From: Rubrivivax sp.
GTDB lineage: Bacteria > Pseudomonadota > Gammaproteobacteria > Burkholderiales > Burkholderiaceae_C
Assembly: GCA_027491255.1 (NCBI GenBank)
Contig: JAIXWM010000046.1
Span: 1 to 64,000 of the forward strand
Direction: 5' to 3'
Length of the DNA: 64,000 bases
The notes under the pieces were generated by a model. That model searched no databases, was not told the DNA's origin, and saw only the letters and a list, made by a program, of their open reading frames with translations. The position numbers and the translations under genes were made by a program. Position 1 is the stretch's first letter, and each line of letters opens with the position of its first letter. Below are positions 19,646-28,839 of this stretch, in pieces.

Positions 19646-20661
19646 CGACGACCGCCACCGCGCCCGCCCCTGCACACGCCGCAGCGCCGGCAGGCGCCAC
19701 CGACGTGCTGCGCGTCCAGGACCTGAGCACCTGGTTCCCGGTACGCCAGGGGCTGCTGCAGGGCGTTCGCGGCCACGTGAAGGCGGTGGACGGCGTGAGC
19801 TTCGGCATCAGCCCGGGGGAGACGCTGTGCCTGGTCGGCGAGTCAGGCTGCGGCAAGTCCACCGTCGGCAAGACCGTGCTGCGGCTGATCGAGCCCACCG
19901 CAGGGCGCATCTGGCTCGGCGACACCGAAGTCACCGGTCTGGACGAAGCAGGGATGCGCCCCCACCGGCGCCAGCTGCAGATGGTCTTCCAGGACCCCTA
20001 CGCCTCGCTCAACCCGCGCCTGAAGGCCGGGCAGATCATCGCCGAGCCGCTGGACAACTACGGGCTGGCCCCGGGGGCCGAGCGCCGGCCGCGGCTGGAG
20101 GCGCTGCTGCAGCAGGTGGGCCTGCGCCCCGACGCGCTCGAGCGCTATCCCTTCGAGTTCTCGGGCGGCCAGCGCCAGCGTCTGGGCATCGCGCGCGCGC
20201 TGGCGCTGAACCCGCGCCTGATCGTCGCCGACGAGCCGGTCTCGGCGCTCGACGTCTCGGTGCAGGCGCAGGTGCTGAACCTGCTGAAGGACCTGCAGGA
20301 CGAGCTGGGCCTGGCCTACCTGTTCATCTCGCACGACCTGGGCGTGGTCGAGCACGTGGCGCACCGGGTCGCGGTGATGTACCTGGGCCGCATCGTCGAG
20401 ATGGGCTCGCGCGAGCGCATCTTCAGCGCGCCCACCCACCCCTACACCGAGGCGCTGATGGCCGCCGCGCCGGTGGCCGACCCGCGGCTCAAGCGCGAGC
20501 GCCTGCTCATCGAGGGCGACGTGCCGAGCCCGATCAACCCACCCGCCGGCTGCCACTTCCACACCCGCTGCCCGCTGGCACAGGAGCGCTGCCGGCGCGA
20601 GGCGCCGACGCTGCGGCCCGTGGCCGAGGGCCACGTGGTGGCCTGCCACCTGCGCACCTGA
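19642..20661 (+). CDS. Oligopeptide ABC transporter ATP-binding protein (DppF-like), system 1
   Basis: [23 protein letters not shown]...[43 protein letters not shown]...[14 protein letters not shown]. Confidence 0.93.
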
Positions 20662-20697
20662 GGCTGCCTTCGCCCCCACACCGCCACACCGCGCACG

Positions 20698-21921
20698 ATG
20701 AGTTCCTTCCTCGACCGCCTGGGCGTGCCACGGCGCATCAATGCCGCGGGCACGCTGACGCGGCTGGGCGGCTCGCTGATGGCGCCCGAGGTGCTGGAGG
20801 CGATGCGCGAGGCGGCCTCGTCGTCGGTGGACATGGCCGAGCTGCAGTCGGCGGCGAGCCGGCGCATCGCGGCGCTGACCGGGGCCGAGGCCGGGCTGGT
20901 GACCTCCGGCGCCTCGGCCGGGCTGACGCTGGCCGCCGCGGCCTGCCTGGCCGGCTGGGACGCGGCGCGCATGGCCGCGCTGCCCGACAGCCGCGGCATG
21001 CCCGCGCGGGTGCTGATGCTGCGCACGCACCGCAACAGCTACGACCACGCGCTGCGCCTGGCGGGCGCGCAGATCGTCGACATCGGCCACAACGACCGCG
21101 GCGCCGGGGCCGGCGTGCGCGGCGTCGAGCCCTGGGAGATCGAGTCCGCGATCGACGCGCAGACCGCGGCCTTCGTCTTCGTAGCCGGCGCCTCCGGGGG
21201 CGCGTCGCTGGCCGCGGTGGCCGAGGTCGTGCACCGGCACGGGCTGCCGCTCATCGTCGACGCCGCGGCGCAACTGCCGCCGGCCTCGAACCTGCGCCGT
21301 TTCGTCGCCGAGGGCGCCGACCTCGTCGTCTTCAGCGGCGGCAAGGCCATCGGCGGGCCGCAGGCCAGCGGCCTGCTGATCGGCCGGCGCGCGCTCGTCG
21401 GCTCGGCGCTGCTGCAGATGATGGACATGGACGTCCACCCGGCCACCTGGGCGCCAGCCGCGCTGGTGGACACCGGCCGCCTGCGCGGCACGCCGCTGCA
21501 CGGCATCGGCCGCGGCTTCAAGGTCGGCAAGGAAGAGATCGCCGGCCTGCTGTGTGCACTCGAGCGCTTCGCCGCGCGCGACGAGGCGGCGCAGGCCGAC
21601 GCCTGGACGAAGCGCCTGCACGCCATCGCCGACGGTCTGCGCGGGCAGCCGCTGCTGCGGGCCGTGCTGCGCGAAGCCGGCCCCGGTGGCCGGGCGGTGC
21701 CGGGGCTGGAACTGCAGGTCGGTGCCGACGGCCGGCCTGACCCCGCCGCAGCGGCTGCGCTGTGCCGGCGCCTGCAGGCCCAGGCGCGGCCGGTGCACCT
21801 GGCCGAGGACCGGCTCGACGAGGCCGTGCTGGCCATCAACCCGCTGGCCCTGAGTCCGCAGGACGACGCCGCCCTCGTGGCGGGTCTGGTGGCGGCGCTG
21901 GACGCCACCCTGGGGCGCTGA
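20698..21921 (+). CDS. SelA-like PLP-dependent enzyme (selA-related / DgaE-type family)
   Basis: RINAAGTLTRLGGSLMAPEVLEAM...GLVTSGASAGLTLAAAACLAG...ADLVVFSGGKAIGGPQASGLLIGR. Confidence 0.85.
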   Translation: MSSFLDRLGVPRRINAAGTLTRLGGSLMAPEVLEAMREAASSSVDMAELQSAASRRIAALTGAEAGLVTSGASAGLTLAAAACLAGWDAARMAALPDSRGMPARVLMLRTHRNSYDHALRLAGAQIVDIGHNDRGAGAGVRGVEPWEIESAIDAQTAAFVFVAGASGGASLAAVAEVVHRHGLPLIVDAAAQLPPASNLRRFVAEGADLVVFSGGKAIGGPQASGLLIGRRALVGSALLQMMDMDVHPATWAPAALVDTGRLRGTPLHGIGRGFKVGKEEIAGLLCALERFAARDEAAQADAWTKRLHAIADGLRGQPLLRAVLREAGPGGRAVPGLELQVGADGRPDPAAAAALCRRLQAQARPVHLAEDRLDEAVLAINPLALSPQDDAALVAGLVAALDATLGR

Positions 21922-22050
21922 AGCCTGCAGCCCGCCGCTGCCCGCTCCTTACCGCTCCTTGCCGCCCCGCTCCGCTCACGCCCGCCCCCTTCGAGACCCC
22001 GCCCCGAAATCCACCCCCACCGACCCGAACGCCCCCCCCAGGACACCCTC

Positions 22051-23196
22051 ATGAGCAAGACCGAACTGCTGCTGCGCGGCGGCCATGTCATCGACCCCTC
22101 GCAAGGTCTCGACGCCGTGGCCGACGTGCGTTTCCGCGACGGCTGTGTGGCCGAGATCGGCCCCAACCTGCCCACCGGTGCGGCCGAGGTGCGCGACGTC
22201 ACGGGCTGCCTCGTCACGCCCGGCCTGATCGACCTGCACACCCACGTCTACTGGGGCGGGACGGCCATCGGCGTGGACGCGACGCAGCTCGCGCTGCGCA
22301 GCGCCACCGCCACCTTCGTCGACGCCGGCACCGCCGGGCCGGGCAACTTCCTGGGCTTTCGCCGCCACGTGATCGAGCCCTCGCGCCCGGTGCGCATCGT
22401 GCCGCTGCTGAACCTGTCCTTCCCGGGCATCTTCGCCTTCTCGCGCGCGGTCATGGTGGGCGAGAGCGAGGACGTGCGCCTGCTCGACATCAAGTCCTGC
22501 GTGCAGGTCGTGCGCGAGCACGCCGATCTGATCGTCGGCATCAAGGTGCGGGTCGGGCGCAACGCCAGCGGCAGCGCCGGCGCCTTCCCGCTGGACATGG
22601 CGCTGGAGGTGGCCGAGGAGACCGGGCTGCCGCTGATGGCGCACCTGGACCACCCGCCACCCTCGCGCGCCGAGGTCATGGCGCGGCTGCGCCCGGGCGA
22701 CATCCTCACGCACTGCTTCCGGCCCTTCCCGAACGCGCCGGCCAAGCCCGGCGGCGGTGTGCGCGACGAGATCCTGGCCGCGCGTGCGCGCGGCGTGATC
22801 TTCGACATCGGCCACGGCGGCGGCTCGCTGGGCTTCGGCACGGCGCGGGCCATGCTGGCGGCGGGCTTCCTGCCCGACGTGATCTCGTCGGACGTGCACG
22901 TGATCTCGATCGACGGCCCGGCCTTCGACCTGCTGCACACGCTGGGCAAGTTCCATGCGCTGGGCATGAGCGTGCCGCAGCTGGTCGCCGCCGCCACGCT
23001 GCACCCGGCGCGCGCCATCCGCCGCCCGGACCTGGGCACGCTGAAGCCGGGCGTGGGCGCCGACGCGAGCATCGTGCGCATCGTCCAGACGCCGACGACC
23101 TACACCGACGTGGAGGGCGTGGCCATCGAGGGCGCGCACCGCTGGGACAGCGCGGGTCTGGTGCTCTCGGGAGCGTGGTGGACGGCCCCCGCCTAG
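22051..23196 (+). CDS. Amidohydrolase/deacetylase family metallohydrolase (EF_0837/AHA_3915 type)
   Basis: LLLRGGHVIDPSQGLDAVADVRF...VTPGLIDLHTHVYWGGTAIGVD...SLGFGTARAMLAAGFLPDVISSDVH. Confidence 0.85.
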   Translation: MSKTELLLRGGHVIDPSQGLDAVADVRFRDGCVAEIGPNLPTGAAEVRDVTGCLVTPGLIDLHTHVYWGGTAIGVDATQLALRSATATFVDAGTAGPGNFLGFRRHVIEPSRPVRIVPLLNLSFPGIFAFSRAVMVGESEDVRLLDIKSCVQVVREHADLIVGIKVRVGRNASGSAGAFPLDMALEVAEETGLPLMAHLDHPPPSRAEVMARLRPGDILTHCFRPFPNAPAKPGGGVRDEILAARARGVIFDIGHGGGSLGFGTARAMLAAGFLPDVISSDVHVISIDGPAFDLLHTLGKFHALGMSVPQLVAAATLHPARAIRRPDLGTLKPGVGADASIVRIVQTPTTYTDVEGVAIEGAHRWDSAGLVLSGAWWTAPA

Positions 23197-23255
23197 GCCG
23201 GCACCACGGCCGCCACATCGGGCCGATCGCGCCCGTCTGACAAGGAGTTCGAGCG

Positions 23256-24263
23256 ATGAAACTTGCCATGGTGTCGCGTCCGCTGTCGGACACCGACCTG
23301 CGACTGGCGGTCCAGATGGGCATGAGCGACGTGGTCAGCACGGTGCCCGGGATCTCGATGGCGCCGCAGCGTGAGCAGGGCCCGGCGCTGCAACTGAAGG
23401 ACCTGCAGGCCATGCAGTCGCAGGTGCAGGCGCACGGCTTGCGCCTGTCGGTGATCGAGGGCTGGCAGCTCAGCGACCGCATCACGCTCGGGCTGCCGGG
23501 CCGCGACGACGACATCGCGCGCGTGTGCGAGAGCATCGAGAACATGGGCCGCGCCGGGATCTCGGTGTACTGCTACAACTTCATGGCCGTCTTCAACTGG
23601 CTGCGCACGACGGTGGACAAGCCCGGCCGCGGTGGCGCGCTCGTGACCGAGTTCAACGCCGCCGACATCCCCGCCGGGGAGCTGACCTACGTCGGCCGCA
23701 CGACCGACGAGCAGATGTGGTCGGCCTTCGAATACTTCCTCAGGCGTGTCCTGCCGGTGGCCGAGCGCGCCGGCGTCAAGCTCGCGCTGCACCCGGACGA
23801 CCCGCCGATGTCCCCGGTGCGAGGCCTGGCGCGCATCATGCGCGACCTGGACGCCTTCGACCGCGTGCTCGCCATCGCCGACAGCCCGAGCAACGGGGTG
23901 ACCTTCTGCCAGGGCAACTTCGCCGCGATGGGCGTGGACATTCCGCAGGGCATCCGCCACTTCGGGCGCCGCGGCAAGCTGTTCTTCGCCCACTTCCGCG
24001 ACATCCGCGGCGCCGTCCCGTGCTTCGAGGAGACCTTCCACGACGAGGGCGAGACCGACATGGTCGAGGCCATGCAGGCCTACCACGACATCGGCTACGA
24101 CGGCCCCATCCGTCCCGACCACGCGCCGACGATGGAGGGCGAGGACAACACCCAGCCCGGCTACATGATGAAGGGCCAGATCTTCGCCGTGGGCTACATG
24201 CACGGGCTCATCGACGCGGTACGGCGGCGGGGGGCGCAGGCCGCAGCCGCCGGGCAGACCTGA
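23256..24263 (+). CDS. Mannonate dehydratase (UxuA) family protein
   Basis: VCESIENMGRAGISVYCYNFMAVFNWLRT...KLALHPDDPPMSPVRGLARIM...GKLFFAHFRDIRG...IRPDHAPTMEGEDN. Confidence 0.87.
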   Translation: MKLAMVSRPLSDTDLRLAVQMGMSDVVSTVPGISMAPQREQGPALQLKDLQAMQSQVQAHGLRLSVIEGWQLSDRITLGLPGRDDDIARVCESIENMGRAGISVYCYNFMAVFNWLRTTVDKPGRGGALVTEFNAADIPAGELTYVGRTTDEQMWSAFEYFLRRVLPVAERAGVKLALHPDDPPMSPVRGLARIMRDLDAFDRVLAIADSPSNGVTFCQGNFAAMGVDIPQGIRHFGRRGKLFFAHFRDIRGAVPCFEETFHDEGETDMVEAMQAYHDIGYDGPIRPDHAPTMEGEDNTQPGYMMKGQIFAVGYMHGLIDAVRRRGAQAAAAGQT

Positions 24264-24296
24264 GCGCCCTCCTGGACTGCGGGCTCGCTCCCGCCG

Positions 24297-25784
24297 CTAG
24301 CGCGAGGCCGCCTCGAACTCGAACGGATACATCGGCCGGCGCCGATGCGCGTAGCCGAAGGTCGACAGGTCGGCGCTCGTCACTCCGGGCGTGGCGACCC
24401 AGATCATCTGCGCGGCCACAGGCTCGACGGTGGGCCGGGGCGAGTGGACGCCTTTGGCGATCAGGATGTGGTGGTCGGTGGGCTCCACGCCCAGGTGCCT
24501 GAACTGCTGCAGGCTCTGCGTGCCGCCGCCACGCGAGGTCAGCACCAGGGTCCAGCCCTCGTCGGTGCGGATCGCGGCGCTCGGGCCGTCGTCGAAGTGG
24601 CGGAAGCCCCCGTGCGTGGGGCCGGTGTCCTCGTAGCGTCCGTCCGACAGCGCCAGCACGTGCGCGCGCACCGGCAGCGGGCGGCCGTGACGGTCATCGC
24701 TGTGGCCGCCGACGGCCAGGTCCAGCATGGCGCCGACGCCGGCCGCGGCGCATTCGCGCACCGCCGCCGGGTCGCACAGCGACTGCAGCACCGAGCGCGC
24801 GCCGAGCTCGCGCGCGCGCTGCAGCAGGTGGGTGCTGTCCCCCGGGCTGCCGCCGCCGACGTTGTCGCCGACGTCGAACAGCACGACCGGCCCGCGTGGG
24901 GCGGCCAGGGCCTGGCGCAGCGCCTCGTCCATCGGCGTGCCGCCCCGGTTCAGCGCCTCGCGCAGCGACCAGGCGGTGGCAGCCAGGTCGTCGGCGATCT
25001 CGCGCGCGAGCGCGGGCTGGCCGTCGGTGACGGCGATGAAGGACATCCCCATCTCGGCCACGTCGGCATAGGGGTAGCCCTCGACGACGCTGAGCGTCAG
25101 CACGCCGGGACGGCGCCGGTGCTCGTCGGCGCGCCGCAGCAGCGTGGCCATCGGTTCGTCCTGCGTGCCCTGGCACAGGATGTTGACCACCAGCGGCGGC
25201 ATCGCCAGCGCACTGCAAGGTCGGATCTCGCCACGGATCTGGCGCACGAGCAGCCGGGCGCAGACCTGCGCTTGCTCGAAGGCGTCGATGTGGGGGTTGG
25301 TCTGGTAGACCGTGGTGACGTCCGCATGGGCCACCATGCGCGGCGACACGTTCGCGTGCATGTCCAAGGCCACGCCGATGGGCACCGCGGGCCCGACCAG
25401 GGCACGCACGCGCTCGATCAGCTCGCCGTCGGCGTCGTGGCAGGCCTGGCCCACGGCCGCGCCGTGCAGCGGCAACAGCACGCCATCCCACGGGCCGCCG
25501 TCGCGCAGCGCCGCGAGGATGAGCCCGAACAGGTGCTCCAGCGCCTCGGGCGTGATCGCGCCCATCGGCGTGAGGCGGCTGAACACCAGCGGCTCGATGC
25601 GCACATCGGGGTGCTCTCGCTCGACGGCCCAGAACCCGGCGAGCGAGGAGCGCGAGGCCTCGTACTCCGCGCGCATCTGCGCACCGCGCAGGATGCCGGC
25701 GCGCTGGAACTGCGCCAGCGTGGCCGGCACGGCCGAAAAGACGTTCGATTCGTGCTGGAAGCCCGCCGTGGCGATGCGGATCAT
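24297..25784 (-). CDS. M81 family metallopeptidase (MlrC-like), paralog 2
   Basis: MIRIATAGFQHESNVFSAVPATLAQFQRAGIL...PLHGAAVGQACHDADGELI...ALDMHANVSPRMVAHADVTTVYQTNPHID...GDNVGGGSPGDSTHLL. Confidence 0.92.
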   Translation of the reverse strand: MIRIATAGFQHESNVFSAVPATLAQFQRAGILRGAQMRAEYEASRSSLAGFWAVEREHPDVRIEPLVFSRLTPMGAITPEALEHLFGLILAALRDGGPWDGVLLPLHGAAVGQACHDADGELIERVRALVGPAVPIGVALDMHANVSPRMVAHADVTTVYQTNPHIDAFEQAQVCARLLVRQIRGEIRPCSALAMPPLVVNILCQGTQDEPMATLLRRADEHRRRPGVLTLSVVEGYPYADVAEMGMSFIAVTDGQPALAREIADDLAATAWSLREALNRGGTPMDEALRQALAAPRGPVVLFDVGDNVGGGSPGDSTHLLQRARELGARSVLQSLCDPAAVRECAAAGVGAMLDLAVGGHSDDRHGRPLPVRAHVLALSDGRYEDTGPTHGGFRHFDDGPSAAIRTDEGWTLVLTSRGGGTQSLQQFRHLGVEPTDHHILIAKGVHSPRPTVEPVAAQMIWVATPGVTSADLSTFGYAHRRRPMYPFEFEAASR

Positions 25785-25856
25785 GGCGCGGGACCCCGGG
25801 TCTGCTGTGGATGACGGTCGATTGTGGCGATCTCGCCGCGCCACTGCGGGCGCCGT

Positions 25857-25875
25857 CGTTTCCCGTCACGAAACG
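25857..25875. promoter_or_regulatory. Palindromic operator-like site 1: CGTTTC-CCGTCAC-GAAACG
   Basis: GTTTC-N7-GAAAC motif, 72 bp upstream of the start of the minus-strand M81 paralog 2. Confidence 0.6.
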
Positions 25876-25918
25876 CCGCGCACGCCCGCCGAACGGCCAG
25901 GCCGGCGGCGCGGCGGCG

Positions 25919-26689
25919 TCATTGCAGCATCGGGCTGACCTGCAGGCCATGAACCGTGCGGTTCAGCACACGGCCCATGCGGTCCAGGGTTTCCATCGGC
26001 ATCAACGCCGAGGGCCCGGAGATGCTGATGGCGGCGATCGGCTCGCCGGTCTGCGGCGACGGAATGGGCGCGGCGACGCAGCAGGCACCGAGCTCGTTTT
26101 CCTCGAGATCGAGCGCGTAGCGCCGGCGCGCGCTGCGCGCGATCTCCTCGAGCAGGCGCTCGCGGTCGGTGATCGTGTGCGGGGTGCGCGCCTCGACGCG
26201 CTCGGGCAGGGCGCGCTCGATCTCCTGCGCCGGCAGCCCGATCAGGAAGGCCTTGCCCAGCGCGGTGGAGTACAGCGGGTCGCGCTTGCCGATGGCGGCC
26301 TCGGCGTGCTGCAGCCGCGTCGAGCCGACGATGTCGATGTAGACGATGTCGCTGCCGTCGCGGATGGCGAGGTTGACCGTCTCGTTGAACTGGCGCTGCA
26401 AGCGGCGCAGCGCCGGGTGCACCAGCTCGCGGATGTGGCGCGCGCGGTCGGGCAGCGGCGGAGCGATGGCCAGGCGCGGCCCGGTCGTGTAGCGCTCGGT
26501 CTGGTCGTCGTAGTCGACCAGACGCGAGGCGCGCAGCGTATAGAGGTAGCGGAAGGCGGTGGTCTTGGGCAAGGCGGTGCGGGCCGCCAGGTCGGACAGG
26601 CTCATCGGCTGGCCATTGGCCTCCAGCACGTCCAGCAACTGCATCGACTTGTGCACGGGGATCACGACATAGCGACGATCCAGACTCAT
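25919..26689 (-). CDS. IclR family transcriptional regulator
   Basis: HKSMQLLDVLEANGQPMSLSDLAARTALPKTTAFRYLYTL (wHTH), SALGKAFLIGLPAQE, ELGACCVAAPIPSPQTGEPIAAISISGPSALM. Confidence 0.93.
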   Translation of the reverse strand: MSLDRRYVVIPVHKSMQLLDVLEANGQPMSLSDLAARTALPKTTAFRYLYTLRASRLVDYDDQTERYTTGPRLAIAPPLPDRARHIRELVHPALRRLQRQFNETVNLAIRDGSDIVYIDIVGSTRLQHAEAAIGKRDPLYSTALGKAFLIGLPAQEIERALPERVEARTPHTITDRERLLEEIARSARRRYALDLEENELGACCVAAPIPSPQTGEPIAAISISGPSALMPMETLDRMGRVLNRTVHGLQVSPMLQ

Positions 26690-26692
26690 CCC

Positions 26693-26734
26693 GGTCCCTC
26701 CACGACCCCTGTGCCGGCCCCCTTGTGAGGGACC
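26693..26734. promoter_or_regulatory. 8-bp inverted repeat GGTCCCTC-N26-GAGGGACC immediately upstream of iclR-type gene, overlapping its RBS
   Basis: Read directly; on the minus strand the arm next to the ATG contains GAGGGA. Confidence 0.4.
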
Positions 26735-27010
26735 CTCTGTCCGCAGGCCACTCGGGGCCGGTCAGCGGCCTGTCCACGGGCCTTTGTCGACGCCTTGACG
26801 CCCCTCTTCCACTCTCAGGCTAGCGACACCCCGCGGTTTCGTCAATCGGTAGACGCACGGGGGTGGTGCGGGCGTGATGCGGGATGCCGAGCCGCGACCT
26901 CGGGGCGCCCTTCCCACGCGCCTCGGGGCTGTGTACGATGGTTTGTGCGCAGGTGGCGAACTGTGTCCCGCTTCAGGGCTGCCGACCTGCCGCAACCCAC
27001 AGGAGACGCC

Positions 27011-27670
27011 ATGCAGGCCATCGATCCCGAGCAGCTCCAGGGGCTGAGCGCAGCCATCCTTTCCGACATCATGGACAGCCTGGGACTGGGGCGCCGGGCG
27101 ATGGCAAGCTTCGTGCGCCCGCTCGACGACGCCAAGGTCCTGGCGGGCCGGGCCCGCACGGGGCTTTACATGCCGGTGTATTCGGTGCGCGACGGCGAGA
27201 ACCCCTACGAGGTCGAGATCGCGCTGGTCGACGACCTGCAGCCCGGCGACGTGGTCGTGCTGGCCTGCAACGGCCCGACCGAGCGCATCGCGCCCTGGGG
27301 CGAGCTGCTGTCGACCGCCGCCACCGTGCGCGGCGCGGCCGGTTGCGTGACCGACGGCCTGGTGCGCGACGTGCGGCAGATCCGCGAGATGGGCTTTGCC
27401 GTCTTCCACGGCGGCATCGGGCCGCTCGACACCAAGGGCCGCGGACGCATGGTCGAGCGTGATGTACGGGTCGAATGCGGCGGCGTGCAGATCGACCCGG
27501 GCGACCTGGTCTTCGGCGACGTCGACGGCGTGGTCGTCGTGCCGCGCCATGCCGAGGCGAAGGTGATGGAGCTGGCACAGGCCAAGGTGCGCGGAGAGAA
27601 CCATACCCGCGACGCGCTGCGGGCCGGCGAATCGCTGGCCGCTGTGTTCGCGCGTCTGGGCATCCTTTGA
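27011..27670 (+). CDS. RraA family protein (demethylmenaquinone methyltransferase-like / HMG aldolase-like)
   Basis: LSAAILSDIMDSLGLG...RGAAGCVTDGLVRDVRQIREMGFAVFHGGIGPLD...GGVQIDPGDLVFGDVDGVVVVPR. Confidence 0.9.
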   Translation: MQAIDPEQLQGLSAAILSDIMDSLGLGRRAMASFVRPLDDAKVLAGRARTGLYMPVYSVRDGENPYEVEIALVDDLQPGDVVVLACNGPTERIAPWGELLSTAATVRGAAGCVTDGLVRDVRQIREMGFAVFHGGIGPLDTKGRGRMVERDVRVECGGVQIDPGDLVFGDVDGVVVVPRHAEAKVMELAQAKVRGENHTRDALRAGESLAAVFARLGIL

Positions 27671-27719
27671 GGCAGGGCAGGGCTGTATCCCGGGCCCCGC
27701 AGCGGCAGTGCCGGGCGCC

Positions 27720-27746
27720 GGCGTGTTTCGGCTGATGAAACACGCC
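27720..27746. promoter_or_regulatory. Palindromic operator-like site 2: GGCGTGTTTC-GGCTGAT-GAAACACGCC
   Basis: Perfect 10-bp arms, 7-nt spacer; upstream of the TctC/enolase-superfamily gene pair. Confidence 0.65.
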
Positions 27747-27809
27747 CGGGGCGCTGCATCGAAACGATCCGCACCCATGTTCGATCCCCCGTCGGAAGGA
27801 GTTCCCCTC

Positions 27810-28796
27810 ATGAACAAGCCCGTTGCCCGCCGTTCGATCCTGGCGGCATCGCTGGCGCTGGGCGCGGCCCCTTTCGGCGTGCGGGCCCAGTCCTGGCCGA
27901 CGCGTCCGGTACGCGTGGTCGAACCCGGCGCCCCGGGCGGCGGCAACGACACCACACTGCGGCTCTTCGCCCCGCATCTTGAGCGCGCGCTGGGCCGCGC
28001 CTTCGTCGTGGAGAACCGTGCCGGGGCCGGGGGCCGCATCGGGGTCGAGGCCGCGGTCCGCGCCGCCCCGGACGGCTACACCCTGCTGATGGGCAATGCC
28101 GGCTCGAACGGCATCAACGCGGCCATCTACCGCGACCTGTCCTACGACCTCGAAACCGACCTGACGCCGATCTCGCTGATGGTCACCGGCCCCAATGCGC
28201 TCGTCATCAATCCGCGGGTCTTTCCGGTCGACAACGTCGCAGGGCTCATCGCTGCGATCAAGACCAAGCCCGCGGGCTTCTACAACTACGGCAGCGGAGG
28301 CATCGGCTCTTCGGCGCACCTATCGGCCGAGCTGTTCAAGCAGATGGCGGGCGTGCAGATGACGCACATCCCCTACAACGGTGCCGCGGCCATGGGCCGG
28401 GCGGCGATCACCGGGGACGCACCCTTCCTGATCGCCAACCTGATCAACGTCATGCCCTTCGTCGCCCGCGGCGAGGTGAAGCTGCTGGCGGTGACGAGCC
28501 TGACGCGCTGGCCCGACCTGCCCGACGTCCCGACCCTCGACGAGAGCGGCCTGCGCGGCTTCGAGACCATCGCCTGGAATGCGCTGTTCGGGCCCAAGGG
28601 CCTCCCTCAGGCCATCGTCGACCGCATCGTCCCGGAACTGCAGCGCATCGGGCGGCTGCCCGAGGTGGTCGAGCGGGTGAAGTCGATTGGCGGCCAGGTC
28701 GTCTGCAGCACCCCCGACGTGCTGGCCGCGCGCGTGCGCGGCGACATCGCCAAGTGGCGCGACCTGGGTCGCCGCGTCGACATCCGGGTGCAATGA
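27810..28796 (+). CDS. Bug/TctC-family tripartite tricarboxylate-type substrate-binding protein
   Basis: MNKPVARRSILAASLALGAAPFGVRAQSWPTRPVRVVEPGAPGGGNDTTLRLFAPHL...VVENRAGAGGRIGVEAAVRAAPDGYTLLMG. Confidence 0.93.
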   Translation: MNKPVARRSILAASLALGAAPFGVRAQSWPTRPVRVVEPGAPGGGNDTTLRLFAPHLERALGRAFVVENRAGAGGRIGVEAAVRAAPDGYTLLMGNAGSNGINAAIYRDLSYDLETDLTPISLMVTGPNALVINPRVFPVDNVAGLIAAIKTKPAGFYNYGSGGIGSSAHLSAELFKQMAGVQMTHIPYNGAAAMGRAAITGDAPFLIANLINVMPFVARGEVKLLAVTSLTRWPDLPDVPTLDESGLRGFETIAWNALFGPKGLPQAIVDRIVPELQRIGRLPEVVERVKSIGGQVVCSTPDVLAARVRGDIAKWRDLGRRVDIRVQ

Positions 28797-28839
28797 CCCG
28801 CGCGCCTGGGCGCCGGGCGCCCCATTGGAAGGCAGGACG

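Noticed and set aside
26836-26852. Fifth operator-like site gtttcgtcaatcggtag
   Set aside because: Only the left half matches GTTTC-N7-GAAAC; mentioned as a weak half-site, not counted.
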